This document shows, in pieces, positions 23,298 to 36,800 of a DNA stretch of 64,000 nucleotides. This stretch comes from Juglans regia (taxonomy: Eukaryota; Streptophyta; Magnoliopsida; Fagales; Juglandaceae), in NCBI RefSeq assembly GCF_001411555.2, contig NC_049916.1, forward strand, positions 24,198,558 to 24,262,557. Direction: 5' to 3'. How positions within the stretch are numbered: position 1 is the stretch's first letter; every line of letters starts with the position of its first letter. Made by a program: the position numbers and the translations under genes. The notes beneath the pieces were generated by a model that saw only the letters and a program-made list of their open reading frames with translations, ran no database searches and had not been told where the DNA came from.

Positions 23298-23819
23298 CTA
23301 GAGTTGACCACAGTCAGCGATGACCACGGGCTTTGAGGTCTTTCCGGAGCTCGATCCTACCTTCTCTATCGCCCTCACCACGTCCATCCCCTCAACCACC
23401 TGCCCGAACACCACGTGCTTGCCGTCCAGCCATTCCGTCTTCTCAGTGCATACGAAGAACTGTGATCCGTTGGTGCCGGGACCCGCATTGGCCATGGACA
23501 GGACGCCGGGGCCAGTGTGCTTCCTGCTGAAGTTCTCGTCCGCGAACTTCGCCCCGTAAATGGACTCTCCGCCGGTACCGTTCCCGGCGGTGAAGTCACC
23601 GCCCTGGCACATGAATCCCGGGATCACCCGGTGGAAGGCCGACCCCTTGTAGTGTAGCGGTTTACCAGCGCGACCAGTGCCCTTCTCGCCGGTGCAGAGT
23701 GCCCTGAAGTTCTCAGCTGTTATAGGAGTGGTGTCCGCGTAAAGCTCCATAACGATCCGGCCGACGGATTGGCCGCCGATTGCCATGTCAAAGAAAACCT
23801 TAGGATTGGAGGAAGCCAT
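23298..23819 (-). CDS. ROC1: Cyclophilin-type peptidyl-prolyl cis-trans isomerase (cytosolic)
   Basis: An intact single-exon 173-residue cyclophilin. It catalyses cis-trans isomerisation of Xaa-Pro bonds, binds cyclosporin A, and acts in the cytosol as a folding and signalling chaperone. Active-site residues match human CypA: Arg64, Phe69, Met70 and Gln72 ([15 protein letters not shown]), Trp130 ([11 protein letters not shown]) and His135. Residues 48-55 (GTGRAGKP) form the insertion loop of plant cytosolic cyclophilins, here Arg-Ala where Lys-Ser is common. There is no signal or transit peptide. Codon use is strongly GC-rich, unlike the surrounding DNA, as expected of a highly expressed intronless gene. 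The symbol follows the syntenic Arabidopsis locus At4g38740 (ROC1); the At2g21130 relative is equally possible as orthologue. Confidence 0.95.
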   Translation of the reverse strand: MASSNPKVFFDMAIGGQSVGRIVMELYADTTPITAENFRALCTGEKGTGRAGKPLHYKGSAFHRVIPGFMCQGGDFTAGNGTGGESIYGAKFADENFSRKHTGPGVLSMANAGPGTNGSQFFVCTEKTEWLDGKHVVFGQVVEGMDVVRAIEKVGSSSGKTSKPVVIADCGQL

Positions 23820-23879
23820 TGATGGTGATGCAAAAGATTTGAGTTTCTGTTTGGGTTTTCTAGACAGTCTGAGGAAGTT

Positions 23880-23891
23880 ATATTATATACA
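23880..23891 (-). promoter_or_regulatory. TATA box of the cyclophilin gene
   Basis: The minus strand reads GTATATAATATAAC about 65 bp upstream of the ATG, implying a 5' UTR of roughly 35-40 nt. Confidence 0.6.
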
Positions 23892-23909
23892 GGGGAGGGG
23901 CTAGCCACT

Positions 23910-24871
23910 TGGTTCTGGAAGGTTGAGTTGAAGCGCTGGATAGAGACGCGTGGGAGGATCGCGGAGGTGGTTGGAGTAACCAGGGCGAGGTTAAAATTTT
24001 GACTAGGGTTAGTGAGTGGATCCGATCTTATCCGAGCCGGCTGGGCTGCTATGGTGTATGCTTTTGTGTCATGGATTGGGGTGTAGGAGAGTGGAGCGAC
24101 GAGTCGTGGACTGACAGACTAATGACCAACCAACCATATGGGAAAGAGCGAAAGCGACACCGTTGAGAGGATTTACCATTTCAACTTTGGTAGATGCATC
24201 AGTATTGTTATGGATGGAAGTTGCCTCTCAATTTCCCTTTCACTTGTATTTTTATGTTCTTTATGTATTATTAATTCTCCAAATCGACAAGAGATTCTGT
24301 TTTATCTATTTATTTATCTTTATTTATCATGAGCTTGGACCAACAGAGATTCTAACAAAAAACAAAAAAGATGGGGGTCGTATTCAACGCATCGATCGAG
24401 CCCTGGATGAAACTGGAAAAAAGAAAAAGAAAAAGAATAGAGAAGTTGGAACTGGAATCATCATGTATGCATTTTGAGCTAGCATATCCCCCCCATGTAT
24501 GCATTCTGAGCTAGCATGAAACTTCAAATTCTCACACAAAAAGAAAGAAAATACGAAACGTTCAGCTCTCAAAATGCCATTTGTTCACGGTTACCGATGT
24601 GGAATCACGTATAGAAACAAAATAGTAAAGTGACTCAGCCTAATGGCCGTATCTTTCTCAAAAACCACCTCCCTGGAATCACAAAACCAATGACCAAGAA
24701 ATTGCTACAAATGATAAAATATTTAAACATGTCCAATATTTTATACACGCCTTCTTTTAAAACTGTCACGAATCATGTTGCTATCTCGAATTATTTACAA
24801 AATCTAGAACTCCTACGCCTTTTTCTACTCTCCTTTTAGGCCAACGGAATTCACCAATATCAACATGTATT
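23910..24871. other. Intergenic DNA between cyclophilin and NUP188
   Basis: Holds the cyclophilin promoter region and the NUP188 3' flank. A short tandem repeat occurs here: a CATGTATGCATTTTGAGCTA unit at about 24463, repeated at about 24494 with one change. No gene is visible. Confidence 0.6.
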
Positions 24872-27800
24872 TCACAAGAAACCCTCGGATTGTAACAAGC
24901 CTGGATAGACTGATAATATTATAAGTTTCAAGGACTTCATTGACGCTTTCAGAAAAGCATGGCTGTCTGTTGCTGCATAAAATGAACATCACCAAAAATT
25001 TTATTACATGCAACCAAGCATTGGGTTATTATCAGATTGTCAGAGGGGTGAAAAGACTAGTACCTCTTATTAACAATTTTAGTTCCTTTGAGAAATCTTC
25101 AACACGCCCCAGTACAGGTCTTATGCCACAAATCTGTAGAACACACAGTTCCAAATATAAGGCCATCTCCATTATCTGCAGCAATAAGCAGCAGACATTT
25201 TGGATTTTGGAATGAATCCGCTCCGACTTGTTGGCCTCACACAGCTCCGTAACAATAGCAGCGACCTGATCCTGCATTTTGATGGACTGCCGTGTTAAAA
25301 GATTGATCTTCAACGACATGATGACTTCATCTAATATCAAGTACAGGACAGAAGATGTTTTGCCGATAAAAAGTACGCTAACACGTCAAAATGTTGAACG
25401 AATAGCTTATAAACCATTGCCATCCCATTTTGCTGAAATAGTTGATTATGATAAAAGGATATAAATCATCATCATACCTGTAAACCATGTAAAATTTCAG
25501 GCATTGGTAGCTCAGGAAAATGAGCAAGATCAACAAACCCCAACTCCTCTGCCCTTTTGGCAGCACCCTCAGCTTGTAAACACAGAAATTTCAAAATAAG
25601 AAATGCAATTCTGTAGATCTTTAAGGCAATAGCGTCTGAGAAGTATGTTTGAGAAACATCATTATTCTCATTTGCTTGATCCTTGATTGTTACAGCAGTT
25701 GAGACAGCAGTGAACTTATGTTTTGACACACAACCAAGAGGTGAAAGAGCAAACCATCCACTTCTACTTTTGATGACAGATGCTTTCTTGCAGCAATCAA
25801 AGTCCTCCTTGAGGGTAGGAGGACATAAAAGAGGGGCACCCCTGCTGGAAGCCTCTCCATGGCGTTGAGTTCCTCGGCTAATAAAGGCCAATAGGTGAAT
25901 GCTTTTCTCTCTCAGCTGCGAATCCATTTCTTTCATGGATTTAACCCATGAATTCCAATGTTTCGCTAGCGCACACATTAGCATGAGGGTGTGCTCTGTT
26001 TCCTGAAGAGCAGCAAAAGAAGTTTGTGTCCTTTGAGCCCGAGGTCTTTTCTTGTTAGGATCATCAGATGGAAAGTCTGGTGCATTGAGATGATAAAATA
26101 TCATATAAGCTTTCTCCGAGAAGAAGTAAGGTATCATCTTGTCCACAATATCACTGCCAGTTGAACTGTCTCCTAAAGATTGAATTATAGCTGTAACCAC
26201 TGACAAGCCAAGTCCCCATATGTGCTGAGGCTTTTCAATTTTGTCAGATGAGCTGGAGATGTTCCCCTCACTATTAATTGAGGAGAAAAGTCTACCATCC
26301 GAGGATTCAGCAAATAAAACCCTCAGAGATGAGAAAAAACCAGAATTAAGAAGCATTTCAGCACCTCCTCTCACTCGTGCCAGTGTCAGAAAGAATTTTA
26401 ATATTATGGGAAGGGATGCAAATGAATTTTTATCTTGAAGCTTAAGAATTAAATTCTGCAGTTGTAGATGATGTTGTATGATTGGAAACCAAGTGTTTGG
26501 CATCAAGAGACTTCTTAGTATAAAGTCCATAGTCATCAGAGAGAGAGTGCAATGCTCAGCCCTAGTAGTGCAGTTGCAGAGAATAGGTAGAAGCGGAATA
26601 GTTGCATTTGAAATCTCAGCCGAGTCTTTGACAGATTCCATGTCTGTTGCCCCATCAATTCGTGTACCAAGGCAAGTAAACTCCACAGTCGATAGAAGCA
26701 ACGTCAGTAAGAGTTTCATTGTCGTGTTAACCCCCATAACTGATCGCCTCAAGTCACTCAACACTTTAAGGCCAGAACCCAAGGTTTTTAAGACAAGTAC
26801 ACGAGCGAGCAAGGACAAACTCTCATATGCAGATCTCACAATATGGAGAAGCAATTCTACTTGGCCAGTTAGAAAACATAGGATATCATCAGAGCCATCC
26901 AGAATTGGCACTAATGATTCTACTGTGGCACAGAAACATTGGCAAATATGATCAATGCATGATAAAAAGACTTGGTCACGGACCTTTGCTCCAACAGGTT
27001 TTTGCTCTGGTGACTGTATGAGTGGGTAAACATTAATTAGTTCTGTAATAAAGCAAATTTTCTCCAAAAAAAAAAAAAACTGATTATTCTAACCATGAGT
27101 TTGAACTACATTAGCTATATCACCAAGATGTTGACACAAGGTTCAACACATCCGGACAATCAAATTGCATGCCTGGCAGAAATCACTATGAAAGAATTTA
27201 AATAAAGGGTTTCACTTCGTTGAATACCGCAATGCCTCTCCATGCTGTAGAATCCTCACAATTCCTTTTGTGCTCCATTTAGAAAGAGACAATTTCTTTG
27301 TTTGACAGGTAAAATAAAGTTTTATTGATAACAAAGTAGGTGTAGCCCAAGCTCACAGAGTATACAAAGAAAACACCTAACAGCAACTAGGGAATAGACA
27401 TTGATACAAGCAAATCATGAAAACTAGTCCCATCACAATCCATTTAGTTAAAGATAATTACTTACTTTCATGCTCTACATATCCACGAAATGTGACTCAT
27501 ACTTATTTTTATGCTCCAATGTAACACTAGAAAATTTACTATAGGCAATCATCAAATGTAGCTTTAATTGACATGACTTCCACAACAATTTGCAGGTAGA
27601 AGGATGCAGATCTAAATTGCAAAATTGCTATAATCCTATACGTTTTCCATCTAATAACCATCAATTTATCCTTTCCAGACATTTCGTTTAAAAAGTGGAC
27701 GCATAATAAAACATAAAGTTCCATATCAAACGTCTATAGGTTCCACTGCCCAACACACCTGCCTTCTTCAAAGCATCATTTTGACAATAAAGCACGGTGG

Positions 27801-30800
27801 TAAGGCATGATATCATTCACTGCGACTTCATTATCACATATACTATGAAACTTCCCAAAACACACAAAAATCAATTTCCGTAGAAGAAAACAAAACCTCA
27901 GATAAATTGCATTATACACGGTCCTCATAAAAGTTAGATTACGATCATTATTTCACATTTTTGTATTAGCATAAAATATAAAGGTACACAACCCTTCTTA
28001 AACTTTGCATTTTTGTCCCTAATAAATCCCAGCTTTATGGAAGATGGTTCCTATTTGTATTCTATGGTGCATATGGAAGGAACAAAATGATCCGAATTTT
28101 GAAGATAGGGAATGCTCACTGGAGATTAAATTATTCTTTGTTAGTACTTTATTCCTATGGGCTAAAGCTATTGACTTCAATGGGCTAGATTTTCATGATT
28201 TTCTTGTTTCTATCTCTTCCTCTTAACTAGGTGTTTCCTCTTGTATACATTCTGTGCACTTGGGCTATCAACTATGCCTATTCCTATTAATAAAATATTT
28301 TTATTTATAAAAATAAAATCCAATCATTACCAAAACAGCTGTCAATAATGTATTTCTAACTTGGGAACTTCAAAATGGAAAAAAAAAAAACTGATAACTC
28401 ACCTGATCCTGGTAGACTGTTAAAACAGTTATTAATGCTTTCAGTGCAGAATGCCTTGAATTTGCAAGCAACACCATTGAGTTTGCATTCTGCATGCAAC
28501 GCAACATTGTTTCAGCAGTTGCTTTGGATGCTTTCCACTCCGAATAATCCCACATATCTAATCCCAAATCTGCTCTGAGGCGTACAAGGTCAAACAAGTA
28601 CACATCTTTGGAAGTAGCAGAAAGGTCATCATCATACTTATGCTGATAGCTCTGCAAAATCTTTGATTCAACTAGATACTGAAAGAGTTCTTTGAAAGGC
28701 CCAGGACCAATTTTACGGCCTTCAAGCTCACCTTGTATATGATAATAAAGATCACTGAGAATTAAAGAACCAAGCTCCTTGCCTTCACTGCAATAAGTAA
28801 ATAAACTACAAAACTGATTTCCACACATCTAAAAATGAAATATGCAAGTTAGAAGAAAAAACAAGTACTGATAATTAAGCAAAAACCTTGTGTTTGAAAA
28901 AAAAAAAATACAACCTGAAATACTGAAAGTGCATAATATCAAGCCAGTGCCTATATAATTTGTCACGTCCTTAATGTAGAAGACGGGGCAATTCCTCCAA
29001 ATAATTTCAAGTTGTGTGTATAACACGTTACAGGTTTAAGTGCCTATTTATATAAAATATAAGTAATATCTAGAATTGTGGTCAAGCACAATTATAAACA
29101 AACCAGAAACGCAAAGAGAAAATTGTATATATAATCAACAATAGAGGATTGACTCATTTCCAGAAGAACTGACATAATTATATAATTTTACAAATGGTAA
29201 TCAGACAGTTTTTTTTTCTAACTAAAAAATTTCATTAAAAATACAAAGGATCATTTCCAGTTTACAATACATCCAGATGTATTAGTTCTAAACCCCCTAC
29301 CCCCCAAGGACCAGTCTTCTCTATCATTAGTTCACTTCATGAAGTTGTAATTACAAGTTTAGCATTTGGATCAGAAAAAGATGACTATTGAAAGGCTCTA
29401 CCTGTAACCACACTGAGAATATTGAGCCAACAATTCAGAAAAGGCACGCTGAGTGCTCAACTGCAAACAGGAAATGACATACAAATTTGGAGTTAGATGT
29501 AACTCCAAGAAAATGAAATGAAGAAAAAGATTAAAAACGCAAATCTGTCTGTCTTAGATTCAGGATCGAACCTTTTTCCAAATCACATGGATCTTCTCAA
29601 GTAATGCGACAGACAATGTTCCTGAGTCATGGGCTGCTAATCTACCCATCACATGCACGGCGAATAAACTGGAAGCAACCTGTAAAGTTGCAACTGACTA
29701 AACTGATTCTCTCTCATATCAAATATAAAGAAGATAATAATCAAATAAGACAGATGTATTCTACACCAGATACACAAAACGTATAATTAGGGCATGCATA
29801 AGCATAACTGATAAATAAAAAGCACTCATTTAGTTGACTAAAGAATTGTAATCTTAACTGTCAAAAGTAATATCACCTGTCGAAAGTAAATAACCCAATT
29901 CTCAACCACATCATCATCTCAATTAACATGTTAGAATAAATAATAGGGAATCGAATATGGTCACCTTTGCACGGAAGAATTTTTCGTTGTTGTAATCACA
30001 AGAAGTATGTGACTTGATCAGATTGCCTAAAACAGAGCTCTCACACCAGTTTGACACAATATCTCTCACAGCTTTTGATTTTTCAACATTGACCGCATTT
30101 TCTATCCTGTCCTTCAACTCAGCCCCATGCTTTACAAGTGATTCAGCATGTGACAACTTCTTCTGCAGGAACATCTCATATGCCATTATTTCTAATATTA
30201 CAGATTGACAGCGATATTTACATGCCAAGTCTAGAGCCTCCTTTTCAGTCAGATTTTCAAGGGCCCCATCTTTAGTGCCAGCAATTAACGAAATATAGTT
30301 GGACAAATGTTTCCAGAAATTTTCAGAGCTCCTCAGCCACTCCAGAATATGTGTGTATTGAGCAGCCCCTTGCCACAAGGCCTTCAAGAAGTTGAGTACA
30401 TTCAACAGGATTCTGGGATTGCTGCAGATAAAAACATCAGCAGATTAAAATGTGAAGCTAAGATAAGATGCAACCGAATAAAAAATGAAAAATATAGTGC
30501 ACTAATAATAATAAAAAAATACTGACAAGTATACCTGTTGATAAGATCATTTTCCCTATCAAGATAGTGCATGAGTGCATCTACCAGAATTGATTTCCTA
30601 GAACCCTGTGGCCCAAGGGAAGTTTCATTTGCTGCTTGCTTCGCATCACCACCATTGCTATTTTGGACATCTCTAGACCCTATGGCAGAAAATACGGCAA
30701 CAAGAAAAGCAGGCTGCAGAAAGAATTTATATGTTAGGAAACGATACCACGAAGAGCTAGAGATGATAAGATGAGCAAGAGATTTACATGAGAACCATAT

Positions 30801-33800
30801 CTAGGCAATAATTGAGCTGAACTTAGTAAAATAATGCTCAATTAGGCCCAAATCAATTTTCCTGGGTTCATTATGGTTTACAATCTTGGGTTTGGCCACC
30901 TTACTCATATCAATGTGCCAGAAACCCCAAATTATTAATTTTTGTTTTGTAGGTCCAAACTATCAACTTTGTTAAGCACAACCTAAGGAAATGCCAAATC
31001 ATAGTCTTGGATTGGATTGGTGTTGTTTGTATAAAAAGAGCAGAGAATCCATCAACCATCTACCAATACATTGTGAGACTGCCACAACTTTGTGGAATGA
31101 ATTTTTTGCTAGGTTGGGTGTGGCTTGGGTGATGCCAAGAAGGGTGGTTGACCTCTTAGCTTCATGGAGAGATCTCCACGGCACTTCTCAGATTGCCGCA
31201 ATTTGGAGAATGGTTCCAATCTGCCTATGGTGGTGTCTTTGAAGGGAGAGGAACAGGTGAAGCTGCGAAGATCGTGGGTGGTCATTGGATGCACTTAGAG
31301 ATTTCTTTTTTAACACTTTGTTCCAATGGTCGATTGTAATTGATTTTAATGGCATGACCATTCATGATTTTCTTGTATCACTAGAACATCACTCGGTGTT
31401 GCTTGTGTATATTTTTTTTTTATAAGTAAAAATATTATATATATATCAAGAAGGAATAACCAAGTACATTGATGTATACAAGAAAACACCTTGCCCATTG
31501 ACCCCAATGACCCAAAAAACCCGTAAAAAACAACCCAAAATACACTAAGCATGACCCCAACCCCTTGCTTCCCGTAGAACTAAAACGCTACCCGAAAACC
31601 CAACCCCAACCTCTTATTTCCTCCTTTAGAACTAAAACTTCACAATGCCCTCCCTTTGGACTTCCCTCTAGTTGAGCTACCACTCTTAGTGTCGTAGTTG
31701 ATTTCCCAATGAAGACGTTGTAACTCCCTACTTTTCTTGAAACTTGATTTGGTTTCAAGCGCGTGGCTTGCCTCAATCGCAGTAATTAGTTCTTTAAATT
31801 GGTCTTCACATCCTCCATGTGAAATTCCCACAAACTGCTGAATCTTGCTAACTTTGGGCAAAATCCAATCTGCTATTAGATGAAGAGAGACCAAGGGAGC
31901 AACATTATCCCCAGACACAGCATCCAACTGCACTCTCGCCTCTGGACATTCCTCTATACAAGGCACCAACGCCATGCTCATTGGTTCTCCAGCAACTCCA
32001 TTGATTCTCTCCAACAATTTCAGGCCCATTGGAGATTCTGGAGTGACAGCAAGTTCCTTCACCTCTAGAGTGGTATCGGATTCTACATCTCTTTCAGACC
32101 TCGGAAGCACCATTTTCGTTCTACTCCGCCGAGGGAGCCATAGTTTTTTCAAGGACCAAGGGTGTAACAAGAGGCGAATGGCATTCCATTACTGATGTCT
32201 CAACGCCGATACTGGATGTAGACCCCGCTTCAAATATTCCAGATTTCCTTTTGACCCGCCATACTCTCCTCGATCAGGTTATGAAGACAGAGCCGAATCC
32301 AATTTTCCGTTCTCCTTTAGAGTTTAAAGGGTTCGGGCCCGTCTTGTTTCTTACAACTATGTTGTCTCAAGCTGATATTAAGTCTATTTTCGTAGACAAG
32401 CAAATTATTGCTGCCTTCAACTTGACCAGTTGGGTTTCCATCTCCTTTAAAGAATTGTACATCTCTACAAGCGGGTCTTGAGTGGTGATTTGCAAACTCC
32501 CCTCATTCTGAAACCCCGAGGCATGACCCGTCTTTAAAGCGGTCGCATAGGATCGCCTCGACACCGAGAATGTACTTGGGTCTTTCCCTTCCAAGCTCTC
32601 TTCCGCGCCACCTACACGTCTTCTATAGCCCCCTGCATTTGAGTTGGAGGGACTGGCCCCCCTCCAGCACCTCTGTCCTTCCACAGGATTGGTCTTGCCG
32701 TGGGAAAAATCATGCAGTACCTCCCCCATCCTTCTCCAGCAACTGCCCTTCTCCTTGGGGATGAATATAAAATTCTACCTCCCACCACCACCATACTCCT
32801 CTACTGCCATATAACGTCCTCAAGAATTTGAGCAGCGATGTGCAGTGAAAGTACGCCTGCCTTCCCACACAGTGGAGTAAAAATCATGTTTATCATTTGT
32901 ACACGCAGTCATGGCCTTAGCCAGCCATTGTATTGTTGTTGAACCCAGAACCAATTTTGAAATCACCCTTCGACTCCTGTCAGTAATACCCAACATGCTC
33001 CCCTTCTTCACGAGTGTAAAGGATTTAGATTCTATGATCAACCTCATAGAAGAAACCATTCTAAGCCCAAATAGCCCCAACACCCAGAAAGAAACCTGGT
33101 CAACAACCAAATGTCATCTTTCAGAAACCATGGAAAGATGCGGCTGTTGGTCGCCGACACACCGTAGCCCTATGAGGCAGCAGCACGGCCACCGGAGCAC
33201 TTTGGAAGGCAGCAAAAAAAGACCTAGGGAAAAACAGGTCGCCGGTGGGATGACCGTCACCAGATGGCCCTCAGCGAGGTCACCGGGGCCCGTCGGCCTT
33301 GTCTGTGGAGGTGGTGAGGATGCCCTCGCCGGCAAGTGTGGTTGGATCTCGCGAAAATAAGCTCCAAGAAGTAGTCTCGCGAAAAGAAACTGTTCGCCGG
33401 AGAGGACCGACACCGGCTGGCCCTCGGCGAGGACACAGGGGTCCGTCAGCCACATCTGTGACGGAGGTGAGGTGCTACTCTCCGATCAACAATGGGTAAT
33501 GGGTGACGGCTAGATGGGTGTACTAGGGTTTACGAGTATCAAATGGGAGATGTAAGAAAAAAAAAAAAAAAAACTTTTTAGAAAGTTGTACGAGGGTTTA
33601 CGTGTATATGAACTGTGTACTTGGCCTTTTGCCTATTCCTACAATCAATAAAATCTTTTCTATTGAAGATATTTTGAAGACAAATAGCGTTCTTTTGAAG
33701 ATCTTCGTTATTTTTTCTTTTCTACTTTGAGTTTGTGGGCTAGGATCTTTGTAAGGAATGATGATAATGTACTAAATCTGTTTCTGTCGTAGTTTCCTGC

Positions 33801-36800
33801 TTTCTAGTGTGTAGCAAGTATTTCCATTGTATACTTCCAGTGTACTTTGGCTGTGCCTATTCTTGGTAATAAAATTCTTATTAATTATAAAAAAAATCTT
33901 ATTTACTGATAAAATAAATAAATAAAAGTTGATACAATCGTATTGGGAAACTGTCTGATTTTGAAAGATCTAACATCTTATACAGAGATCCATTCTATCT
34001 AACTGAATCTTCTCGATCCAGAAAAGCTTCAGAAACCAATAGCACCACATTTTTACTAAAAAATATGTACAGGTACAAGTCAATTATTCTCCAACATAAT
34101 AATAAAGAATGAGGAATTAGGTGGAGCATATCATCAAAAAAATATCAAACCTGGAGCAAGTCTCAAACGAAATCAGATTTAGTCCAAAGCATGTAAACGT
34201 GTTATTCCAAACATTGTTTAAACCTCCAAAAAGGTTTAGAAGGTATCACACCTGATAATTTGCTGCAGACGTGAGCATAATGACTATGGCAACAAAGAGA
34301 TCTTCATTCCATGATGATTGCTCAAGTAGTATGTGGTTAACAGAATGCCTCAAATCTGTAATCTAAAACCAAGCAGTTAATCAAAATAAGGTAGAAACAA
34401 CTCATCTAATCAATAGAATGCTACAAAGAAGGAAAGTAGGAGAAAAACTCAAACATAAAATGGAAAACCTGCTTATCATCCAAACCAAAGCATGCATTGC
34501 CAACCAAATATTGTTGCAAATAATCTGCAACAATCAACAATTCTGACAGTACCCTGGCAGCACCAACTTGGATTGCCTGCATAGACAACTCAAAAAAATT
34601 CACCAAACATTCTAAAAAATAAAGTACCATGTGACATTGATAAAACTTAGAAGGAAAATAAATCCATGAAGGTATACAGGATTATGAACCAATGGGGTGC
34701 AACCAAAGCAATGCACAGTAAGTGCCCAAATAAACTCCAATCCAATCTGTATAGTCTATCTGTAATTTATGCATACATGTCTATGTGCAATGCAAAAATC
34801 CATCAGTAGGAGATGCCTTATTGAAGGCATGTCTGAGTCCAGACAAAAAATTAACACTGCAGTAGTCATTTTTCCATACACGTGCAAAGTTGATGATAGC
34901 AGAACACACGTGATCACCAAAGAGCACACCTCCGTTTTATAATTTTTTCCAAAATTTCTAAACATATTATCAAATTGTCTACAACCCCAAGCACAAAAAA
35001 TGAATCATTAGGTCAGCAACCTTGTGTAATATATTGGCAGCAGGCCATGCAAGAAGAAATCTAAGCTTTTCAAGACAAACACACTTGGGATCTTGTGACT
35101 TGTCCCTCTGGTGCCAAACCTATTGGTTGTAAATAGGTGTACTCAGTCAAGTTTTGGTTTGATGGCTCACTAGACCGATATAAGGCTCGTCTCATAGCCC
35201 TTGGGAACGGACAGGAGTATGGTATTGATTATGAAGAGACATTTGCACCTGTTGCCAAAATAACTACTGTACGGACTATCTTGGCACTTGCTGCATCGCA
35301 GGGATGGTCTCTCCGGTAGATGGACGTGAAGAATGCATTTCTACATGGGGATTTGAAGGAAGAAATATATATGTCTCCACCTCCCGGCATGTTTACTACA
35401 CCTTCCTCAGAGGTTTGTCAGCTACGCCGATCTTTGTATGGACTGAAACATGCTCCGCGTGCATGGTTTGATAAATTTCGCTCTACTTTACTTGCTTTTC
35501 ACTTTACTCAGAGTCAGTTTGATTCCTCGTTGTTTCTTCAAAAGACTTCTGCAGGAATTGTATTGCTTCTGGTATATGTTGATGACATTGTGATTATTGG
35601 CTCTGATACTGAGTTAATTAAGCAATTACAACAGCATCTCAATGCCTCTTTTCACATGAAAGATCTTGGTCCCTTGCAGTACTTTCTTGGCCTCGAGGTG
35701 CAAATTATTCCGACTGGTACTTTGTTATACCAGCATAAATACACACAAGAACTAATTTCATTGGCTAGTCTCCAATCGGGTAACTTTGTTCTTACTTCCT
35801 TGGAGGTAAATCTTAAGTTTCGTCAGGAGGAAGGCGAACTTCTCTCAGATTCATCCTTGTATCGACAGCTCGTTGGGAGTTTGAACTACTTGACGATTAC
35901 TCATCCTGACATTTCTTTTGCTGTGCAGCATGTCAGTCAATTTATGCGGGCCCCCCGACATCTTCACTTAGCCGCTGTCCGCCGCAATATCCGATATCTG
36001 AAGGGCACCTCTACACGCGGGTTATTCTTTTCTAAGGAATCTTCCTTACAGTTGGTGGGGGTATAGTGATGCTGATTGGGCCGGATGTGCGGATACCCGT
36101 CGCTCTGTTACTGGCTGGTGCATGTTTTTAGGCAATGCACTCATTTCTTGGAAGAGTAAAAAGCAAGACAGAGTTTCCAAGTCCTCCACTGAGTCTGAGT
36201 ATCGTGCTATGTCTTCCGCATGCTCTGAGATCAGATGGCTTCGTGGGTTATTGGGTGAACTTGATTTTCCTCAACTTCAGTCCACTCCTCTTCATGCTGA
36301 TAATACCAGTGCTATTCAGATCACCGCTAATCCTGTCTTCTATGAGTGTAAGAAACATATCGAAGTCGATTGTCATTCCATACGAGAATCCTTTGACAAA
36401 CATGTGATTACTCTTCCTCACATTTCCACCGAACATCAAACTGTCGACATAATCACTAAAGCTCTTTCTCAGCACCGGCATCAGTTCTTGGTTGACAAAT
36501 TGATGTTTCTTGATCTATCAGCATCAATTTGAGGGGGGATGTTATGGAGATATGATTTGGGATATGATTTATTGTATTTTTTATGATAATTTCCTTTCTA
36601 GCTAGATTAGCTATTGATGTAAATACTTACCTTGTATAGCATATTAGACGCATAGAATCTGGCAACAATCTTGTATATTCTCTTCTATATAATGAAAGCA
36701 AACCCTCGGTAAAGGGTATTCAAACCAATTTGACATGTCTAACACAAAATTTTGCTGCAAAAACCTATAAATTCCTTGATGAATATTTATTGGATGACCA

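Noticed and set aside
26478..26951. 157-codon plus-strand open frame
   Set aside because: Antisense shadow of NUP188 exon 30.
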